Below are positions 57,445 to 64,000 of a stretch of DNA of 64,000 bases, piece by piece. Position 1 is the first letter of the stretch; every line of letters starts with the position of its first letter. Both the position numbers and the translations under genes were made by a program. The DNA comes from Cheiracanthium punctorium (taxonomy: Eukaryota; Arthropoda; Arachnida; Araneae; Cheiracanthiidae), in the NCBI GenBank assembly GCA_038373885.1, contig JAWZYV010000750.1, positions 677,501-741,500 on the forward strand, in the 5' to 3' direction. The notes under the pieces are model-generated. The model saw nothing but the letters and a program-made list of their open reading frames with translations. It was not told the origin of the DNA and made no database searches.

Positions 57445-57536
57445 CATAAAATGATACTTATAAGAAGATGCTATCGTTTTGACTGAATAAATTTTCAGTC
57501 GAAACGATCGTATCTTGTTATCCGTATCATTTTATG
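57445..57536. repeat. 92-nt near-perfect hairpin
   Basis: Arms cataaaatgata...gttttgactgaa and ttcagtcgaaacg...tatcattttatg pair over about 43 bp with few mismatches and a loop of about 6 nt. It could be a minimal fold-back MITE or a small-RNA hairpin; orientation is not known. Confidence 0.6.
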
Positions 57537-57683
57537 AGTATTTTTTGAGAAAAGTTCTTATTTATTTTATCTTTTAACACCAGTATTTTGACCATTTTTT
57601 CCCCCTGTAGGTTATTTCTATCTTAATTAAAACTCAAAATATTGAACAGGTTCCGATTTTATTTTTAAACGCTGCGCATGAAG

Positions 57684-58160
57684 TGAACCCTTTGAGGCGC
57701 AACCCTTTCCCAATGCTGAAAAAAGAGCAGCCGTTGCCATCGCAAGACTTAACTACCAGCAAGATGGCGGACGATCGAAGCATTCATCGCGACAGCTGAG
57801 CCAGCTGCGTCAAAAAGGGTCTCTAGATCTGTGGCACGCGATGAACGCTTCGATCGTCCGCCATCTTGCTGGTAGTTAAGTCGAGCGATGGCAACGGCTG
57901 CCCTTTTTTCAGCATTGGGCAATCTATCCAGCTGTTCTCGCATTCTTTCCATTTTTCAGCAGATGTCAGTGCTGTTTAAAAATAATCGTGACAATATTTT
58001 TTCACGGGAAATGACGTGATAAAAAGTAAAGGATTCTCGTGGAGCTGTGTCACCTGCAACTGTTTTTATAGACATCAAATCTATTCTTCGTGACTGGGAA
58101 CCGTGAAAACGTCAGAGTTTGGTGTTCCCAGAGCGGGAACACTGCGCGTTAAAGGGTTAA
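57684..58160 (+). mobile_element. piggyBac-like MITE, full hairpin (copy 15)
   Basis: The left site is TGAA and the right one TTAA. Both arms are present with a short centre (gacagctgagccagctgcg). It lies about 200 bp downstream of exon 1 of the minus-strand gene, in its intron. Confidence 0.85.
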
Positions 58161-58371
58161 AACATAATAATTTCGCACAAATCCACACATCTATGCAATA
58201 GTTAGAGCCCAGGCAGACAGACAGACAAACCAAAATTATATAAATCTTATAAAACTGAATCCTTTACTTTTTATAAAGCTGGTGAAGGTGTTAAAAACAT
58301 AACCGTTAAACTAATCACAACATTTTGAAAATAGTTAAGTCAAATATTTCCCTCTATCAAAAATCACTTAC

Positions 58372-58383
58372 TGGACGTTGCAT
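58372..58383 (-). CDS. Small secreted helical protein, exon 1 (MQRP)
   Basis: ATG CAA CGT CCA followed by GTAAGT at 58366-58371. It is joined to 52909 across a 5.46-kb intron. The distance from the TATA box (73 bp) and the four-codon length match genes A and B. No alternative ATG precedes exon 2 in frame nearby. Confidence 0.6.
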
Positions 58384-58449
58384 GATGGCAGCAATCGTAT
58401 AGTTTCAAATTTCAATCAAATCTAAATTGCACTGCAGCTCTACCGACAC

Positions 58450-58456
58450 TTAAATA
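58450..58456 (-). promoter_or_regulatory. TATA-like box of the helical protein gene
   Basis: TATTTAA on the minus strand, 73 bp from ATG. A GCAGTG initiator-like sequence lies about 25 bp downstream (58431-58436). Confidence 0.55.
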
Positions 58457-59006
58457 CCACAAAAATCTTTATTTCTACTTATTTCTTTTATCGATTCTCA
58501 TACGCAGGAGAACATTACAGTAAAAACTTATCTCGTCACAATTAAAGAGCTGCAACCCACTTCCTCCTAACAGTTCCTCTTTTTTTTTGATTCACAGCAT
58601 TTCACAAGCCGTTGAACAAAAGAACAACAATTTGCTTTTGCATTCTCCCTGTTCTCACAGTAGATGAAAATTAGAGTATATAGTTGCACAATCATTTTTT
58701 TAAAGAATTTATACACAAGCAATACTTAAAAAAAATGGTTTAAAATTTATCGACTATAGCATTCCTCAAAATGTAATGAATTCACTACTTCTGTGTCTGT
58801 GTGTGTGTGTGTAGGAGGGGGGGGGGGGACCTGGATTTTGAATTATGTAGAAATTTAAATTAGTGAAAATCAAAGTTTACTTCCTTAAGAATTTGTTACT
58901 GATGGAAATACTGAGAAATAACAGTATTTTAATTATTCTAACCGTTTGGAAGGCAGACAATTTAGTTCACTGACCTTATTTTTATTGTAAATTAATTTTT
59001 TTCAAC

Positions 59007-60081
59007 TTAACCCCTTAACGCCCTATTATTTTGAAGAAAATGGTCATTAAAGTGCCTCTTTATTATTCCAGAAAATTATTTGAAAATAAGTGCATGCATA
59101 ATATACGTCTTCATTCTAAGGCTTCGGACATTCTTTTAGCTCGAAAGAAAAAAAAAGTTAATTTCTAGGAAAAACCAACATTTAGGATTATTGTGACTGA
59201 ATGTATGTTTCCTAGTAAGCAGGGAATCATTAACAATCTGGAGTGACTCCATTCGACTTTCCGAACACTTACGATTAAGGTCATTACCAAGCATTTAAAT
59301 AAATTTTAATCGATGCATAATTCAAACATATATACCAAACTGAAGCTCAATCGAATGCGCCGTTTAAACGCTAGAGCACCTTCAATAATTTCTCCCTATA
59401 TGCCATAATGTAAAAGTAATCTTTGTCGTAGCCCTGTAGAAAAACTATAAGTCCTATACACACCAAAATCAATATGCGACGGTGGTTTATAGCATAGATA
59501 CCCAATTTGAGATCAATCGAATGCCCCGTTTTGGAGCTATCGTGTTCACTCACATACACATGCATCCATACATCTCGTAAAAATAGCATAAATGAATTCA
59601 GAAGACCCCCAAAACGTGTCAATACACCAAAATCTCGAAGTCGAATTTTTTCATGATTACAATACTTTCCTTACATGGTACATGTTCGGAAAGTAAAAAT
59701 ATATGTTTTGAACCCTAAAGTAAAATTTTATTTAACTTACTCCGTAAAATAAATAAATATTTGTAAAGTTTCCTTTGAACATGAGTAAAAAAAAATGGGC
59801 TAAGATTGCACAATGCATATAACAAATGCACATATTTGAGTACTGATACCCTCTATTTAAAAATAAACTATCTCCGAATTAGTTAAAAATAGTCTGGTAT
59901 TGTCATCTGTAGTGTAAAATGAGATATATAAAAAGAAAATCTGTGCATAAGAATTGTAATGGTCTTATCTTTCTGATGCATAACATTTGAACACTATTGC
60001 CCGAAAATAGGACGGGCACGATAAAATAGAGGGAGAAAGCTTAGCCCCTGATTAAGGCGGGAGCGAGGCTTAAGGGGTTAA
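59007..60081. mobile_element. Fourth TTAA-type element, hosting a Helentron-like copy
   Basis: TTAA at both ends, with termini CCCCTTAACGCCC and, in complement, CCCCTTAAGCCTCGC. The 1,075 bp include the Helentron-like insertion at 59237-59697. No transposase recognised. Confidence 0.6.
59237..59697 (-). mobile_element. Helentron-like element, short form
   Basis: Same ends as 18292-19301: the hairpin tggagtgactcca and cttttccgaacac block on the left, ggtacatgttcggaaagt on the right, with about two monomers between. Confidence 0.72.
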
Positions 60082-60264
60082 AAGAGGTCTGTCTGTAATC
60101 AGTTCAGTTGTACCAGGCCCGGAACGGTTCAGTTGAACCAGGTTCCTTTGCGATCCTCGAGACCATAGGTCTGTAGGGTCTGTAAAGGCGTAAGATTACA
60201 AGGAAATAGTCAGCCTATTTTGGTTACCTAAATTTCATGATATTCTGATGTATATCAAGTTACT

Positions 60265-60762
60265 TTAACCCTTTGAGGCGTAACCTTTTCCCAATGCTGA
60301 AAAAAGGGCAACCTTCGCCAACGCTCCACTTAACTACCAGCAAGATGGCGGACGATCGAAACGTGATCGAAACGTTCATCGCGTGCCACAGATCTAGAGA
60401 CCCTTTTTTGACGTCAAAAAAGGGTCTCTAGATCTGTGGCCCGCGTTGAACGTTTCGATCGTCCGCCATCTTGCTGGTAGTTAAGTGGAGCGATGGCAAC
60501 GGCTGCCCTTTTTTCAGCATTGGGCAATCTATCCAGCTGTTCTCGCCTTCTTCCATTTTCCAGAAGATGTCAGTACGGTTAAAAAGAATCGTGACAATTT
60601 TTGTTACGGGAAAGGACGCGCTAAAAAGTAAAGGATTCTCGTGGAGATATGTCACCCGCAACTATTTTTATAGAAATCAAATCTATTCTTCGTGACTGGC
60701 AACAGTCAAAACGTCAGAGTTTGGTGTTCCCAGAGCGGGAGCACTGCGCGTTAAAGGGTTAA
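60265..60762 (+). mobile_element. piggyBac-like MITE, full hairpin (copy 16)
   Basis: TTAA at both ends. The arms meet directly at gacgtcaaaaaagg with no central palindrome, and gatcgaaacg is doubled in the left arm. Confidence 0.87.
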
Positions 60763-61098
60763 AGTAGTATATCCATTATTTGGGAGGCTTCTCTGGGGCC
60801 CCTTAGGCTCAGGGGCCCTCGGCAATCTTTAACCTCCGGACCTGAGTTGAACTAGCTTAGTGAAATGCCTGTTAAAGGAATAGCCCGCTTATTGTTGTAA
60901 GTTTTCAAGGTACCAAACAATAATAACTAGTCAATGGGATTCCCGGCAACCTAAATCCCGCCTATTAGAATAAATTATCGATGTCGCATTAGGCGGGTTA
61001 GACTGTGCTTACTGTCAGTTGTTTGAAACCGGTTGTAATTTTTGTTGTTTGCTAAGGTGAAGCACACTAAAGCTATCTGCCAAAGAGAGGGATGCCTT

Positions 61099-61577
61099 TT
61101 AACCCTTTAACGCGCAGTGTTCCCGCTCTGGGAACACCAAACTCTGACGTTTGGACTGTTGCCAATCACGAAGACTAGATTTGATTTCTATAAAAATAGT
61201 TTCGGGAGACATAGCTCCACGAGAATCCTTTACTTTTTAGCACGTCATTCCCAGTAAAAAAATTGTCACGATTATTTTAAATAGCACTGATATCTGCTGA
61301 AAAATGGAAGAATGCGAGAACAGCTGCATAGATTGCCCAGTGCTGAAAAAAGGGCAGCCGTTGCCATCGTTCGACTTAACTACCAGCAAGATGGCGGATG
61401 ATCGAAACGTTCATCGCTTGCCACAGATCTAGAGACCGTTTTTTGACGGCCGCTGGCTGTGCGGCACAGCCAGCTGCGTCAAGCTACCAGCCGCCATCTT
61501 GCTGGTAGTTAAGTCGAGCGATGGCAACGGCTGCCCTTTTTTCAGCATTGGGAAAGGGTTGCGCCTCAAACGATTAA
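61099..61577 (-). mobile_element. piggyBac-like MITE, reverse (copy 17)
   Basis: TTAA at both ends. The subterminal block and left arm are full; the right arm is partly lost after cagctgcgtcaagctacc. Confidence 0.85.
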
Positions 61578-61735
61578 GGGATTGTAGCACGTATTTAACG
61601 TAACATGTTGAGAAAACCGGTCAAAACTCCAGACCGTTAAACTGAGAGCAGCGCGGTGAACCAGAATGCCGGACCTTCAGCCATCTACCAATGTTCGGTG
61701 TTATATTCACTCGGCCATCGATCGGCCCAGCATTT
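61578..61735 (-). repeat. tRNA-derived SINE copy
   Basis: Shares the aaaactccagaccgttaaac core and the A-box complement (actcggcc) near 61708-61716. It lies directly next to MITE copy 17. Confidence 0.5.
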
Positions 61736-62407
61736 ATTAGACAACCTGAAAGCAATGTTATTCGTATGCTAAAATGCCTCCTACCCGAAACGACTGAAGT
61801 TGAAACTACAAAATTTGGCATGCATGTGAGGTTTGAAATGCACTACACAATTTAAAAGTATGGAGCTCAATTAGTTCCGAAGAATTTTAATTTTGTAATG
61901 GTCGTCACAGAAAGGAGCGTAGTTCATATCCGCCGCATCTGATTTGGCCCGGTAGTTATCAGCGTTGTAGGTGCTCAGTAGCAGACGTTCAGCTCTTTTT
62001 ACACATTCCTCTCTCTGTTTCAAAAAAAAATAGCGATATCCATGAAATTCTTGCTGTAAAATGTAGCAGTAACCAATTGCTGAAAATTGATTTCAGTACA
62101 TTTCAAAATTTGCCCTATAAGGCGGCAACATTTCTCTTTTTGAAAGAGTGTACTGCTGTGTTAAGGCAATGCTGAGCGAAGGTTGTCTGCCTTGGGGAGT
62201 GCCATTGGCAATGGACTTTTTGAGGGGTTCTAATGCGTATTAACTTTACACATGAAAAAATCGCCCTTTTTGAAAGAAAACATTGTTATTTATGAAATCC
62301 TTGCTCTAAAAAGTAACAAATATGAATTCACTAACTACTCACAACTGTATTGTCATTAAAAATTTATTTATTTATATTTAATGAAAATAAACGATGTTAC
62401 TTTGCGT
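61736..62407. other. No gene seen; partial SINE
   Basis: A partial SINE core at about 62180-62270 (ggggttctaatgcgtatta). AATAAA on the minus strand near 62360-62368 could serve the ORF at 62408-62605. Confidence 0.4.
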
Positions 62408-62605
62408 CTAACAAAACCAATTCCTGATAAGAGACCAACACTTGAATTGGCACTCCCCACGAATATTCTTTGGACCATCGAGGCCATTAGAACCACGACA
62501 GATTTTATGTGCATTAGCTCCCTTTAGTGTACGCGGTACCACAGCAGTCCAGGACAGAAAAACTGCCACCCTCCCAAGCACTGACCAGTGTCGGCGCTGC
62601 TTCAT
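62408..62605 (-). CDS. Short Cys-containing ORF, 65 codons
   Basis: A minus-strand ORF starting MKQRRHWSVLGRVAVFLSW, which has a basic start and a hydrophobic run like a signal peptide, and ending in a segment with four cysteines (KICRG, GECQFKC, WFC). AATAAA follows about 40 bp past the stop. A divergent inverted partner at about 63708-63895 preserves the segment TLKEAGPCKIYRGSN against TLKGANAHKICRGSN, but its start codon is GTG and its frame closes early. No TATA box or first exon was found. It may be a small secreted peptide gene or just a repeat. Family not recognised. Confidence 0.3.
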   Translation of the reverse strand: MKQRRHWSVLGRVAVFLSWTAVVPRTLKGANAHKICRGSNGLDGPKNIRGECQFKCWSLIRNWFC

Positions 62606-62624
62606 TTTCGGTGACCGAATTTAA

Positions 62625-63433
62625 CTGACCTGAACAATATGTGTCCTAGTTAAACGTAATAGTTTTTACCAAGAATGAACACCCATTTTTTTTTTTTTAG
62701 TAATGTAATATTGCTATTAAAAACTTATGGTAGCAAAGAAATCTGAATCTATTGCAAAATGAATTATTTTTCGTCATTTCCTTCCAGCCGATTTGTTCTA
62801 CCTCACAAACACAAGGGAAAATTCATTATAATAATTTTAAGGACAAATTTTCACAAATAATAATCTGACTTCGCACTTTCATGAAAAAGCATTTGAAATT
62901 TTAATTTTATTCTTATGATTCTTTTCATACAAAATCATGTTATCTGTTTTTATTTCTACAGTGTTGAAATTTCAATCAGAAAATACAATTTACATTTACG
63001 ATATTATAAAAATATGAAAGGACGCATTGTCGCAAGGAAGCTATAATATAAAATTTTTATTATTATCTGTGAAAGTCAAATTGAAATAGATATTATTCCG
63101 CAATCTCGTAAACCTAATCAAACATATTTATATTTCACCACGTATACGTATTGTTTTTTGCAGTGAAAGGCGAACTATTATGTTTTTCTATATCATAAGG
63201 AAATATTATAAATTAAAAAAAATAAATAATTTTAACCTATTGTTGACTTCACCTTTCAAAGCTTTCTTCTCCTATTCCAATTACATTCTTGCAAAACTTA
63301 AATTTGTTTTCTGAACGGCAGGAAATGAGGTCATGTAAATTTCATACCATATTGAGTTAATTTTCATCGAAACAAGGTTTTTTTTTCTCGCATTGTACAA
63401 GGTAATTGCACATAAAAAAAAGGCTCAAAATGA
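62625..63433. other. No gene seen
   Basis: Very AT-rich DNA with no supported features. Confidence 0.45.
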
Positions 63434-63442
63434 AGGCATATT
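63434..63442 (+). promoter_or_regulatory. TATA box of a possible gene leaving the window
   Basis: CTATATAAAG followed about 100 bp later by the donor-like ATTCG/GTAAGA at 63541-63546. The stretch from about 63465 to 63541 has no ATG and could be a non-coding 5' exon. Confidence 0.35.
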
Positions 63443-63707
63443 CTCCTATATAAAGCTCAGACATTCACCACATAATCCCAGCATTGTGAAGCCAAGAAGA
63501 ACTGCCTGAGCAAGGAGCAAGACTTTTCTCAAAGGAAATTCGGTAAGAATTTTTTTGCTCTGTCTTTCGGTTGCCCTGGGTACGAGTTTGGTGGGCAAGC
63601 ATTTCCAGTTTGCAATCAGAATGCTGCCGGAACGACAGACCTGAAATTATAGAATTTAAGTTTTGAAATGCCCGGCGGCAGATCGGTCGATTAAACTTTG
63701 TTCCCAT

Positions 63708-63895
63708 TAGAACACCGAAAGTGAGGCAACTCCGGCTTGGCCAGTGCTTGGGAGGGTAAATTCCTTTCTCGACCGAGTCTGCTGTGGACCGTGTACGCTA
63801 AAAGAAGCTGGTCCATGCAAAATCTATCGTGGCTCCAATTTGTCCAAAAGATACCTCTTGGGTGCCAATCCAGGTGCTAGGTTTCTCATCTAGAA
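63708..63895 (+). pseudogene. Divergent inverted partner of the 62408-62605 ORF
   Basis: Aligns over nearly 200 bp to the complement of 62408-62610 (cagtgcttgggagggt and gaccgtgtacgctaaa landmarks). The plus-strand frame contains VCCGPCTLKEAGPCKIYRG and ends at a TAG shortly after. The ATG is replaced by GTG. Confidence 0.35.
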
Positions 63896-64000
63896 TTGGT
63901 TCGAAATTAGAATACCCCTCATAGAAGGCAACCTTGGTCTGCACTCACAGAAAAATTCGTCTTTATACGCTAATTTATTCCTCACTTTTCAACCACTAAC

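Overview
This is an AT-rich, repeat-saturated window of nuclear DNA from an animal, most likely an arthropod. The evidence is TATA-box promoters, GT-AG introns, AATAAA signals, Tc1/mariner, hAT, piggyBac and Helentron-type elements, and tRNA-derived SINEs. No ribosomal, tRNA, bacterial or viral gene was recognised, and the sequence alone does not fix the species.

Layout. The left 26 kb is one direct tandem duplication. Unit 1 (about 89-16052) and unit 2 (about 16053-26377) each carry one minus-strand gene for a secreted Gly/Ser/Pro-rich protein. Exon 1 is at 14926-14937 or 25103-25114 and exon 2 at 7284-8048 or 21342-22079. The units look nearly identical by eye, but each has later insertions the other lacks. 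Four such insertions (three hAT elements and one Helentron-like element) can be delimited to the base or nearly so, because the other unit keeps the empty site. From 26 to 39 kb there are only repeats: Tc1/mariner-like fold-backs, SINEs, a 32-bp minisatellite and a 135-bp tandem array. A third gene lies at 39291-40971 (plus strand): a 180-residue secreted precursor with two 47-residue repeats, each containing a Lys-Arg site. From 42 to 51 kb there are MITEs and a broken Tc1-like transposase. A fourth gene on the minus strand (exon 1 58372-58383, exon 2 52523-52909) encodes a small secreted helical protein whose frame now runs into a mariner-like insertion. The right end holds more elements, a short Cys-containing ORF with a divergent inverted partner, and a possible promoter plus 5' exon leaving the window.

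What ties it together. All four genes have the same build: a TATA box 53-73 bp upstream of ATG, a first coding exon of exactly four codons (MKFL, MKFL, MQRP, MKIW), a phase-0 intron inside the signal peptide, and the rest of the protein in one exon. The mature proteins are unrelated by eye. This suggests a cluster of secreted-protein genes built on one promoter and signal-peptide template. Gland secretions such as silk, glue, cement or venom are possible roles, but that is inference.

The dominant repeat is a piggyBac-like MITE with TTAA target sites, found 17 times, often with an internal inverted repeat of roughly 100-130 bp. It also sits at the tandem-duplication junctions. Most long ORFs in the window are chance frames through these repeats.
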